From contig OX336388.2 of the NCBI GenBank assembly GCA_946902985.2, forward strand, positions 290,944,526-291,008,525: DNA of 64,000 nucleotides, read 5' to 3'. Shown here in pieces: positions 23,440 through 33,324 of the stretch (position 1 is its first letter; every line of letters begins with the position of its first letter). The notes below the pieces were generated by a model. It did no database searches and had not been told where the DNA came from. It saw only the letters and a program-made list of their open reading frames with translations. This DNA is from Meconema thalassinum (Eukaryota; Arthropoda; Insecta; Orthoptera; Tettigoniidae). The translations under genes and the position numbers were made by a program.

Positions 23440-23660
23440 TCCTTCTTATCTCGCTTCAAACGGGGTCGATGTTTCTGGCCGTCCTTTTCCACTCTTTCCT
23501 ATACCACAGGTCATCTTCCACAAACTTTTTCTCCTTCAGGTCTTCTCGGTTATTGTCAGTCCATCTTCTTCTGGCTCTGCCCCTATTTCTTGTTCCATCT
23601 ACAACCAGATCCATTACTCTCCTCCCTACATAGCTTTCGTCCAACAATCTCCATTCAGTG
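23440..23660 (-). pseudogene. 3'-terminal fragment of an RTE-like LINE reverse-transcriptase gene
   Basis: On the minus strand the frame has NRGRARRRWTDNNREDLKEK then KFVEDDLWYRKEWKRTARNI. This is the end of RTE-type ORFs (family form: 'GRP..RW.D...EDL......A.DR..WR...'). Only about 63 codons remain, so it is a 5'-truncated copy. Confidence 0.72.
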
Positions 23661-23841
23661 AAAATATTAGTAACTTCGGACCGATTTTACGAGCTAGCAA
23701 GTGAGCCTATCACCCCAACTTCGGCTAGCATCGAACTGTCGATTCATGTCGAGTTAAGACTTCAGACAAGAGCATATGTGTTTGGTGTTTCGCTGTTCAC
23801 CTCGGCATTTCTGAATTGCGTCTGGGACCTGCACCGTTCGT

Positions 23842-24361
23842 GTGACTTTTAAGTTTACGCTGGGTAAACCGGACACCGGGCGAAGCTGGGGCGGGGTGCT
23901 AGTTATTATATTCAGACGTGTGCACAAATTCAAAGTTTACTGTATTCCACTAAAGGTTCCTGCCTGTTACTACGCAATGAACACACACGCTCCGAGTTTG
24001 GAACATTCCGACATATCCCGAATTGCAAATCGTGTTAATTCAGAGCGTAGCGATTGATTTTCAATTGACCATCTTCTGTTTATTATTGGATCCGTTTCAT
24101 AAAAGTTAGTTAGTTATTGTTGTTTTAAGGGGCGGAACTACGAGGTCATCTGTCCCTCTTAACACAGATTAAAGAATACAAATTTGGAATTGAATATAAA
24201 ATTTAGAGGTGGACACCATAATTTAAAAGACCGAAGATTAATAAAACATAAACAAAAAATTAAATAAAAATAATAATTATAAAAATAAACAAAAATTACG
24301 GAAAAACAAAATATTATCATTCAAAAACGAACAAGTCGTTGAGTCAATGTTTACTGGAGAA
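23842..24361. other. intergenic; contains short dispersed motif R2 at about 24,105-24,160
   Basis: AGTTATTGTTGTTTTAAGGG then GCGGAACTACGAGGTCATC occurs here. Close variants lie at about 27,086 and 62,853, with a reverse form at about 35,626-35,655. It is a conserved end or core of an abundant repeat whose class I cannot name. Confidence 0.55.
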
Positions 24362-24362
24362 T

Positions 24363-24910
24363 TTAGATTGCTGGCCCTAACCCACTCTCACTTATAAAGC
24401 GGATAACGCGATCTGCAGCCACCGCGTCATCGGCTAATATAAGTTTGAGTGTCATCTGCAAACCAAGGTTTCTTCGTAAGTCAGCAAGATCCACACACTC
24501 GGTCAAAATGTGGGCCACGGTGAATACGGCTCCACAGGTACAAAGTGGGGGGTCTTCCCTTCTCACTAGGTACGAGTGGGTGGATCTTGTAGGATCTATC
24601 CTTAGCCTACACAAAATGACGGACCTTCTCCGTGACCGGAAAGAGCTCCCCCACACGCGAGTATTTCCCTTGATCGCTCTCAGTTTACGGGGCAGAGGAT
24701 CAGCTAGCCACTGACTCTCCCAAAAAGCCAGAACTTGTAGGCGTAACTGAGAGCGAATATCTCTAGCGGGTACCTCCATTGGTCGAGGTGGTAGTGATAC
24801 CACGTTGCATAAAAGTCTTGTGAAATTTCATCTCTGCTTTCCTGTCTTATTTGAAGTAACTTCGCCACCTGAGCGGTAGATGGCAGCGAGAACTTGAGCC
24901 GCAAGTCCTC
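24363..24910 (-). pseudogene. C-terminal fragment of a LINE polyprotein
   Basis: A 146-codon minus-strand frame (24,803-24,363) has LRAIKGNTRVWGSSFRSRRR, VILCRLRIDPTRSTHSYLVR, then PPLCTCGAVFTVAHILTECV. This is the conserved tail of many CR1/Jockey/I-type LINEs, where 'R.RIGHT..TH.YLL....P.C..C....TVEHIL..C' forms a zinc-binding CCHC-like motif after RNase H. A second frame upstream (24,904-24,704) extends the similarity with a frameshift. The reverse-transcriptase core is absent. Confidence 0.75.
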
Positions 24911-24912
24911 AA

Positions 24913-25190
24913 TGTAGAAGAATTGCTGAGTTTTAATTCACTGGCCGTGAAAGCCAATATACCATCTTTTGGAAGTCTTCATAGGGAGGTTATGAATGCT
25001 TGAGCTTTTAGTTCTCGCTGTAAAGAGGCACAGCTGCGCTTCATAAAATGGGAGGTAGCGCGCAGTTCGCTACACCTGTGGGGGTCTGGGTGGGGATACC
25101 AAGAGCCCGCTGATGAGCTACCTTGGTGTCCTAGGCGAGACCCCGCACAAGACACGGCACAACCCTGGAAAAATTGCTGAGTCACAGTTC
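24913..25190. repeat. dispersed repeat R1, copy 2 (about 250-bp unit)
   Basis: Matches 17,689-17,935. GAATTGCTGAGTTTTAATTC stands at its left edge here (24,919), and a decayed version (AAATTGCTGAGTC) is at its right edge (25,169). The spacing of about 250 bp suggests that the family is arranged in tandem or circularly permuted units. Confidence 0.7.
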
Positions 25191-25407
25191 TCTGTTCATT
25201 TTTGTAGGCTCATTGACACATTCTTTGGCCACATTGTTTAAGTTCTATTAAAAACTAATTCAAAAACTCACCTAAGTTCCATCGCAATGTGATGAATGGT
25301 ATATGAACGCATACAGGACTTTGTTGAAACGATTCGCACGTCAACGGTCTTCTATTGAAATTACTCGTGCACCAACTATTTTGAAATTATATCATTAACA
25401 TAAATTT

Positions 25408-26823
25408 AACAAGTAGTTCCGTGAAGAACTATACAGCCTATTTTCAGTTATCCTACTCATGTTAATTGCCTCTATCAACATACAAAATTTCTGTTTGATT
25501 GTTGTGATAGATTCGTAGATATTGAGAACCGTCGAAATATTTCAGATGGTCGCCAGGTTGGATTTTTATTTATGTACTATTACATGAAGATTATTTTGTA
25601 CGTGTGGTAAGCTATTCAAACTTCAATCGCATGATTAGGACACAACAAGTAAAAACGAGATTTTAAAATTGCGCATAGCTGCCATCATGTGGTTATGAAA
25701 ACAATTTAAATAAATTAGATGCCAGTGGATTAACATTTGTATAAGCATTTAACGTGCAAAGTTTCACTGCACTCAGATGGTAAAATCACGAGAAACGTCC
25801 ATTTAAATAATTATACTTCGCGTCGCCGCCATGTTGGATTTGTGCTCACCAGGTTACTGAAAGTCATATAGGCGAACTTATGTTCATAGTCTCTATGAGC
25901 ATTAAAAAAATCAGTTTTATTGCTGTAAAAGATTCGTAGATATTGAGAACCGTCAAAATATTTCGGATGCTCGCCATTTTGGATTGTTACATGTATAGGT
26001 CATAGAGTTATGTACCATTAAAGGAAAATTATTGCGTAGCTTCAGTTTTCAAACTTTCACTTCGATCGCAAGATTACGACACAAGAAATAAAAACTTAAT
26101 TTTAAAATTTGGCACAGCCGCCATTTTGAGGTTATGTAAACAATTGAACTAAATTAGATGCCAGTGCATTACAATATGAATAATCATTTACCGTACTACA
26201 TTTCACTGCGCTCTTACGGTTAAATCACGAGAAAAGTCTATTAAAATATTTCAAGTTCGCTTGGCCGCCATGTTCGTTTTGTACTTTACGGGTTTTTGAA
26301 AGATACATAGATAAACTTTTAGCAGTCCCCTTTAGCACCATACAAAATGTCAGGGTGATATCGTAAATAGTTTCGGAGATATTGAATGCCAGTGAAATAT
26401 TTCGCACAGCCGCCATTTTGAGGTTATGTAAATAATTGAACTAAATTTGACTCCAGTGTATTACAATGTGTATAAACATTTGATGTACCATGTTTCATTT
26501 CGTTTGGATGGTTAAATCGCGAGAAAAGTCTATTTAAAAGTCTCAAATTCGCTTGGCCGCCATGTTGGTTCTGTAGTAACCAGGTTTTTGAAAGTCTCTA
26601 TTTATGTGAACTTCTAGTAGTTCCCTTTATCACCGTACAAAATTTCAGAGTGATATAAGTAATAGTTTAGGAGATACTGAATGCTTGTGAAATATTTCGC
26701 ACAGCCGCCATGTTGAATTGGTGAGACACAATAAAATTTAAAGGGCACGGTCGGGGTCGGCCAGAAGGGTGCTATGATCTTACTGAGTTTCATTGAAATC
26801 GCTCCAGCCGTTTAGAATTTATT

Positions 26824-26860
<37 letters not shown>

Positions 26861-26923
26861 CACACACACACGGACAAAAGGTGATCTCATAAGCCTATTT
26901 TTTTCAAAATTGAAAATAGGCTA
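25408..26923 (-). mobile_element. family B repeat copy H2 with nine GCCA cores about 146 bp apart
   Basis: Plus-strand left end is AACAAGTAGTTCCGTGAAGA (hairpin AGTTC/GAACT) then AGCCTATTTTCA. The right end is an (AC)n tract (about 26,828-26,860), GGTGATCTCATAAGCC, a hairpin and AAAATAGGCTA. GCCA cores start at 25,552, 25,681, 25,828, 25,973, 26,120, 26,267, 26,412, 26,559 and 26,707. The spacings are 129, 147, 145, 147, 147, 145, 147 and 148. Alternate monomers differ: one type carries CACAGCCGCCAT, the other GCTTGGCCGCCAT. The repeat is therefore a dimer of about 292 bp. There is no coding sequence. Confidence 0.75.
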
Positions 26924-27667
26924 AAATGCGTAATATTTGCCAAATATAAACTTTTCCTTTTACTCGACAATCATTTTACCTGCACAAAGTGAGTTGACTC
27001 GTTTCTTAAGTACAGAGAACTGTGTTAGAGGCCCAGCCGGGAAGCGAACCCAGGACCCTTCTGGCCAAGGCCTAATCAGTTACATGTAGTTATTGTTGTT
27101 TTAAGGGGCGGAACGGTGAGATTTTCTACGCCATGGAAACGAATTTATCCACGGGGCCAAACATCCTACAGGGATTCACTTATGCAGCCCGCATGACGTA
27201 GACGCCTCAAGTGCTGTCTGGATCGCTAGGCGTCTAATGATTCCATTGTCAAGCACGACTGCTACTGATCTCGGAAATGAGGTCGTATTAATTTCTAATT
27301 GCAGTCAATACAGAGCGCGCCTCAGTCTTAAGATGGAGCTATCGAGCGGGCTTATGAACGTTATTTAATTAACTGAGTAGGAAACTAGTTCAATTTCTGA
27401 ATATCGAGCCAAGAATTAATTTTAACAAGTTCACAGCTCAGCGTAACGAGAAAATTAGTTTGTGATTTAGTCTTGTTAGCAGACAGAGTGTGTGGGCTCA
27501 TGCTTCATAGGACGCTGTTTGATACCGGGCACTGTTGTGGTTCAGTTTGACAGAAGACGCTTTGCTTCACGAATCCAGTTTTGTGAGAAACTATAGTTGG
27601 CTAAATGTGCTACAGCAGAGTAAATACTCGGACTTACCAAATTACACTGTTATCAGAACTCGTAGAG
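26924..27667. other. no gene; decayed tRNA-like piece and motif R2
   Basis: A reverse B-box-like stretch (GGGAAGCGAACCCAGGACC at about 27,040) suggests a SINE remnant. Motif R2 lies at 27,086. Nothing else was recognised. Confidence 0.45.
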
Positions 27668-29041
27668 AACAAGTAGTTCCGTGAAGAACTATATAGCCTA
27701 TTTTCATATATCCTACTCATGCTAGTTGCCTTTATCAACATACAAAATTTCAGTTTGAAGGTTGTGATAGATTCGTAGATATTGAGAACCGTCTAAATAT
27801 TTCAGATGGTCGCCAGGTTGGATTTTTATTTTTGTACTATTACATTAAGATTATTGTGTACGTGTGGTATTCAAACTTCAATCGCATTATTAGAACACAA
27901 GAAGTAAAAAGGAGATTTTAAAATTTCGCACTGCTGCCATCTTGTGATTATGCAAACAATTGAAATAAATTAGATGCCTGGATTAACATTTGTATAAGCA
28001 TTTTTACGTGCAACGTTTCACGGCACTCGGATAGTTAATTCGCGAGAAACGTCCATTTAAATATTTATAATTCGCGTCGCCGCCATGTTGAATTTGTGCT
28101 CACCAGGTTACTGAAAGTCCTATAGGTAAACATATGTTCATGGCCTCTATGAACATTAAAGAATTCAGTTTGATTGCTGTAAAAGATTCATAGATATTGA
28201 GAACCGTCTAAATATTTCGGATGCTTGCCATTTTGGATTATTATATGTATAGGCCATAGAGTTATGTACCATTCAAGGACAATTATTTCCTAGGTTCATT
28301 ATTCAAACTTTCACTTCGATCGCATGATTACGACACAAGAAATGAAAACTTAATTTTTACATTTCGCACAGCCACCATCATGAGGTTATGTAAACAATAG
28401 AACTAAATTAGATGCCAGTACATTACAATATGTACAATCATTTACTCTACCACATTTCACTGCGCTCAGAGAGTTAAATCTCGAGAAAAGTCTATTAAAA
28501 TGTTTCAACTTCGCTTGGCAGCCATGTTCGTTTTGTACTTTATAGGTTTATGAAAGTTACATAAATAAACTTGTATCAGTATCTTTTATCAGCGTGCAAA
28601 ATTTCAGGGTGATATCTGTTATCGTTTCGGAGATATAGAATGCCAGTGAAATATTTCGCACAGCCGCCATTTTGATGTTATGTAAACAATTGAAATAAAT
28701 TAGACTCCAGTGCAATACAGTGTGTAGAAACATTTGCTCTACCAAGTTTCATTACGTTTGGATGATTAACCTTCCAGCGGGCGCGTGGGCGGCAATTTGG
28801 CCGCCTTTTGAAGAAAGTCACGAGATTGTGCTCTTTATTGACGAATTACCAGGCGGGACCTCCGGGTATTCGTTAATTACTCATCTCGACGTGAGACAGC
28901 GCTTCCGTAATTTTTCGAGTCGGCGCCAATCGGCCATTGATCAGTTGCTAAGTGGTGTGTGCCATTGTCGTTCGAGTCAGGCGGCCAGTTTACCGCCACG
29001 CGCCCGATTGTGTTCCATTCCCTCACACTTGAATGAGACAT

Positions 29042-29057
29042 GTAAGTAAATATATTT

Positions 29058-29088
<31 letters not shown>

Positions 29089-29266
29089 AGGCGCGTGTCT
29101 GTGTGTGTGTGTGAGAGAGAGAAACGTTTTCTCTTATACAGTACATACAATGTTCAAACACATTTAGATTTTGAAGTTTGGTTAGTTTTCTGTTAGATTC
29201 CTTCCGTTCTCCTGTTCTTCATATTCGTCATATTGACGCAGTTGTGTCTTATTACTCGTGTTTCAG
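29042..29266 (+). other. predicted intron at the piggyBac start codon
   Basis: The donor GTAAGT at 29,042 follows GAGACAT. The acceptor CTCGTGTTTCAG ends at 29,266, followed by GGCACGATAC. Splicing would bring AT from the first exon next to G of the second, creating ATGG in good context (GACATGG), in frame with the transposase. The intron is 225 bp and contains a (GT)n run at about 29,060-29,088. No other in-frame ATG lies near the true N-terminus; the open frame upstream of 29,267 reads into the intron. Prediction by eye. Confidence 0.5.
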
Positions 29267-31028
29267 GGCACGATACAATGATCCTGATTCTATTCTACAA
29301 ATACTTTATGAATTAGAAGATGATGAAACGAATGAAGGAGAAGATATTTGGGACGATCATAATGATATTGATTTCGAACCCCAAATTATCGAAATGGACG
29401 GTCACAGTAGTGACTCTGAAGTTGAAATGGACAGAACTGATGATGTAAGTGATGACGACCGTGATGACAGCACCCTACGTTTCTTCATTGGGAAAGATAG
29501 TGAGACATTATGGGGAAATAAACCCTTGGGTAAGAGTTCAAAAACAAAGGCAAAGAACTTGATAAAAACTTTTCCTGGTCCTAAAGGACTAGCTCGCCAG
29601 TGTAAAACTGAACTAGAATGTTTTCTCACCATAATAAATACAAATATGGTTGGTGAAATTGTTAGACACACAAATACGTTTATTGACAGGGTAAAATTGC
29701 AACATCCAGAAGGCCGGGAAAGAGATTTTAGAGAAACAACAAGATCGGAAATTTTAGCTCTTTTTGGTGCCTTGTTCTTGATGGCCGTGAAACGAGTACA
29801 CCGCACAAATTTATCGGAATTGTTTACTACCAACGGGACCGGAATGGTAATACTGCGGGCTAACTTCAGTGAACGTCGCTTTCGATTACTGTTGAGAAGT
29901 CTTCGATTTGACGATGTGAATACTAGAACTGAACGTGCGGAAAATGACAAACTAGCCGCTATTCGCGAATTTCTCAATACCTTCGTTGCAAACTGTCAAG
30001 AGTTCATATTCTCTTGGTGAGTTTGTAACTATAGATGAAATGTTAGTTGCATTTCGTGGACGCTGTAGTTTTATACAGTATATGGCCAAAAAGCCCGCCA
30101 AGTATGGCCTCAACATTTATGCTATGTGTGATTCCCGAACTTTCTATACTTACAATTTGGAGGTATACTGTGGGACGCAGAAACCGGGGCGTTATGCAGT
30201 TTCAAATAAGCCCTTTGATGTGGTAACGAGATTGAGTGAGCCAATAAAAAACACCAACCGAAATGTGACTACTGCTAATTATTTCAGTAGTTACCCTTTG
30301 GCCGAATACCTACTGGAACAAGGACTGGCTTTGTAGGCACCCTGAAGAAGAACAAACGAGAGGTTCCACCCGAGTTTGTGGCTGAAAATAGGCATTTAGT
30401 TCCCGGAACATACCAGTTTGGAAGCCAATATGATAAAAGCCTTGTATCAGTGGCTACTAAAAGGAAGAAAGTTGTGTTGGTACTATCCACGATGCATGAT
30501 GATAATGAAATTGATCAGGAATCTGGAAAAACATTCCACATCATGGATTACAATGCCACGAAAGGGGGGGTCGATACAGTGGACTTGATGACTTCACGGT
30601 GCTCGACTTCGAGACAAACACAAAGGTGGCCAATGGTACTGTTTCATCGCTTCCTCGGTATTGCTGGAATAAATTCTTGCATAATATATAAAGCAAACAA
30701 CGCAGACAACAAAACTTCTAGGAGAGAATACACTTTCAAATTGGCTATGGCACTCATGGAGGAAAACTTGAAACACCGTGCAACGATTTGGTCTCTTCCA
30801 AAGGATTTGCATGTTTTCTTGGAAGAGTACAGGAATAGTGCACCGAATGGAAGTACAGCAAGTGTTTCAAGATCGCGATGTATCTGTTATCGTTGCGGGT
30901 CCAAAAAGAACAACCGTACTCGTCTACAGTGCCACAAATGTGAAAGATTTGTCTGCAAAAAGCATTCACAGCAAGAAGTTTCCTGTGATGCTTGCCTCAA
31001 GAGTTTGGAAGAAGAAGATATGGTGTAG
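29267..31028 (+). pseudogene. piggyBac transposase (DDE_Tnp_1_7), two frameshifts
   Basis: The N-terminal acidic region (LYELEDDETNEGEDIWDDHN) is followed by the DDE core. The three catalytic Asp positions of the family are all present. The first is in EFVTIDEMLVAFRGR (codon at 30,034), the second in YAMCDSRTFYTYNLEVYCG (30,130) and the third in IMDYNATKGGVDTVDLM (30,546). The C-terminus is the cysteine-rich zinc-binding domain (CYRCGSKK, CHKCERFVCKKH, CDACL) that binds the element's ends. Total length is near the 580-600 residues usual for the family. The frame changes once at about 29,990-30,015, between LNTFVANCQ and the first Asp. It changes back at about 30,320-30,345, just before the conserved GTLKKNKREVP block. 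Whether these are mutations or assembly errors cannot be told here. Confidence 0.93.
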
Positions 31029-31612
31029 TTGAGTTCAAGCCAAGTAACTATATATAGGCTATATTATAATGTATTATTCATTATTCATGCCACTATCTTT
31101 TTATGGGGATATTGTCAACTATTGTTTATTAAAGTTTATTGTGTGCTTTGTGGAAATGTATATGAAGTCATTCATTTTAGTTGCCGATGGTTAATTGTAT
31201 GAAAATCGAGAGCTGTCTATGTTAAATCAAAGGGCGGCCATTTAGCCGCCGCGCGCCCGCCTGCGAGATCCAGGTATGCGCGCCCGCTGGAAGGTTAAAT
31301 CGCGAGAAAGGTCTGTGTAAAGGTCTCGAAATCGCTTGGCCGCCATGTAGGTTTTATAGTCACCAGGTTTCTGAAAGTCTCATAGGTAAACTTCTAGTAG
31401 TGTCCTTTATCACCGTACACAATTTCAGGGAGATATCGGGAATAGTTTCGGAGATACTGAATGCTGGTGAAATATTTCGCATAGCCGCCATGTTGGGTTG
31501 GTGAGACACAATTACATTTGAAGAGCTCGGTCGGGGTCGGCCAGAATAGCGCTATGATCTTACCGATTGTAATCGATCCAGTCGTTTAGAATTTATTAGG
31601 GACACACACATA

Positions 31613-31643
<31 letters not shown>

Positions 31644-31710
31644 GAACACTCGCACGGAAAAAAGGTGATCTCATAAGCCTATTTTTTTTTCATAAAATGA
31701 AAATAGGCTA

Positions 31711-32417
31711 AAAAAGTCAAGATATCCCAAGGCCCGTGCACGTGCACAAACAATGCGTTCAATCCGTATTGGCGATATGTACTTCTCCTCATTAACAACC
31801 GGCTCGCTTTTGAAACCTAACTGGGTGACTGTGTATACGTTCCATGTCTACGTGCAGCAGGAGCTAGAGTGTGTCCGCAAAGTCTCTCCGCAGCGCGCAG
31901 TGAATTAACTGCCACGTGCACAAACAATGCGTTCAATCCGTGGTGGCGACATGTAGTTCCCCTCATTAACAACCGGCTCGCTTTTGAAACCTAACTGGGT
32001 GGCTGTGTATGCGTTCCATGTCTACGTGCAGCCGGAGCTACAGTGTGTCCGCAAAGTCCCTCCGCAGCGCGTGTCTCTCCTTGCGGGTCGTGTTGTGTTG
32101 GCAGTACATTCATGGCATGCTGTTTCCAGGAAAACAAGTACATTAAATTAAGTAATGGTACTCACCACAATCACAGTAGGTGTTGGAAATGTTCTCCTCT
32201 TTCTTGAAGGCATAGTTTAACACTGTTAATTCGTAGCTTTTCAGTCGGTCAACACGATTGTGCGGGGTACAGGATATAAATATGTAACGACACTCCTGGA
32301 AAATATTACATGTATTAATTAGATTATCACAAATAATGGGGCAGTTTAGGATCACGCGTTTCGACTCTCGAGTGGCCTTCATCAGATCTCACCACTGTGC
32401 AGCGGTTAAAGTTTACA
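31711..32417. repeat. 174-bp direct tandem duplication, then unassigned sequence
   Basis: A unit beginning near CGTGCACAAACAATGCGTTC occurs at 31,741 and again at 31,915. It includes CAACCGGCTCGCTTTTGAAA and TCCATGTCTACGTGCAG both times, with about 10% differences. Two copies cover about 31,735-32,072. Function and origin are unknown. The following 350 bp show nothing convincing. Confidence 0.7.
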
Positions 32418-33312
32418 CTACACGGTGGGCGGGAAGTAACTCACTATTGAAATTGACATATAACTTTTATGTTTGCAGAGTTATTTATTTGAAATTAATA
32501 CAGTATGCACTCTGTTATATGGGAATATGATTGTTTACTATACAATTCCATTACATTTTGATGTTAGCACCTGTGGTGCTGACCAATCCGTCAAACGACC
32601 TGGAATGGAATCCACAGTTTTCTGGAGGAAGTGGCACGTTGGTAAGAACATCCGTGCTTCCAATTCGTCCAATGTGCGAGGTTTCGTCCAATACACCTCC
32701 TCTTTAACCCAACCCCATAAAAAGTCACAGGATGTCAGGTCTGGACTTCTTGCAGGCCATTCATGAGATGCACGTCTCCCCAGCCAACGTCCTGGAAACT
32801 TCTCATCCTACCAGTTCCGCACGATATTTGCAAAGTGAGGCGGTGCACATGAAGATAATGTCGGCAGTATTTTCCCATCCAGGTATCGTAGGCCAAACGT
32901 TATCCTGAAGCATTTGAAGGCAGCGTTCCCTGTTAATTGTGTCACGCAGGAGATATGGGCCGATGGCATTTTGAGCCGTTATTCCACACCACACGGTCAC
33001 TTTTGGACAAGACTGCATCTTCTCCACCATAACTCCAGGATCCTGTGCCCCCCAGTAATGGCAATTGTGTCGATTGACAGAGAACGATCGAATTCCACAC
33101 CACATAGCACGAGGCAATCTGTGCTCGTTCTTGTGAGGCGATCGGCCATCCTTCTTATTGTTGAGTGCACCGCCCCTCGTGGCCCCCGTCGGTACTACGC
33201 CACACGAAAAACCAGTATCCTATTTAATATTCTGTATGTTTCCGCTATTTCCAATATTAAACACTTAACAGACATTTAATAATACATAGTTATTTCTCGC
33301 CCACCCTGTATA
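32418..33312 (-). mobile_element. truncated Tc1/mariner-superfamily transposon
   Basis: GGTGGGCGGGAAGTAACT near 32,424 and its inverse AGTTATTTCTCGCCCACCCTG near 33,288-33,308 form imperfect terminal repeats. The right end is followed by TATA. The minus strand between them codes a decayed C-terminal half of a DDE transposase (next entry). The N-terminal DNA-binding part is missing or unrecognisable, so the element is internally deleted. Confidence 0.7.
32590..33130 (-). pseudogene. decayed DDE (mariner/Tc1-like) transposase, C-terminal half
   Basis: The minus strand reads SCPKVTVWCGITAQNAIGPY then LLRDTINRERCLQMLQDNVW, the family's '(K/H)VMVWCG(I/L)...IGPYFF...VNGERYL.ML' block. After a frameshift near 32,890 and several stops, the order continues with a decayed counterpart of the second catalytic segment (family form QDGAPPH) and of the SPDLTPxDFFLWG segment, traceable to about 32,690. 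Broken beyond function. Confidence 0.75.
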
Positions 33313-33324
33313 TAATGAATTTAT

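Larger units (their letters stand above)
28766..31298 (+). mobile_element. piggyBac-type DNA transposon, complete ends, broken gene
   Basis: Both ends carry TTAA (28,766-28,769 and 31,295-31,298), the piggyBac target duplication. They start with perfect inverted repeats CCTTCCAGCGGGCGCG (28,770) and CGCGCCCGCTGGAAGG (31,279-31,294). A second inverted pair (GGCGGC...GGCCGCC on the left, GGCGGCC...AGCCGCC on the right) lies subterminally. The element is about 2.53 kb with one transposase gene on the plus strand. Two frameshifts in that gene suggest this copy no longer makes enzyme, although intact TIRs could still be mobilised by another copy. Confidence 0.95.
27668..31710 (-). mobile_element. 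family B repeat copy H3, split by piggyBac
   Basis: Left part 27,668-28,765 and right part 31,299-31,710 together give the usual 1.5-kb element. It has the AACAAGTAGTTCCGTGAAGA start, regularly spaced GCCGCCAT blocks, an (AC)n/(CG)n tract at about 31,603-31,645 and the AAATAGGCTA end. The interruption falls in TTGGATGATTAA / TTAAATCGCGAG. Uninterrupted copies read GGATGGTTAAATCGCGAG (26,504) and GGATAGTTAAATCGCGAG (49,699). Confidence 0.75.

Noticed and set aside
29402..29977. 191-codon minus-strand frame
   Set aside because: Antisense shadow of the piggyBac transposase.
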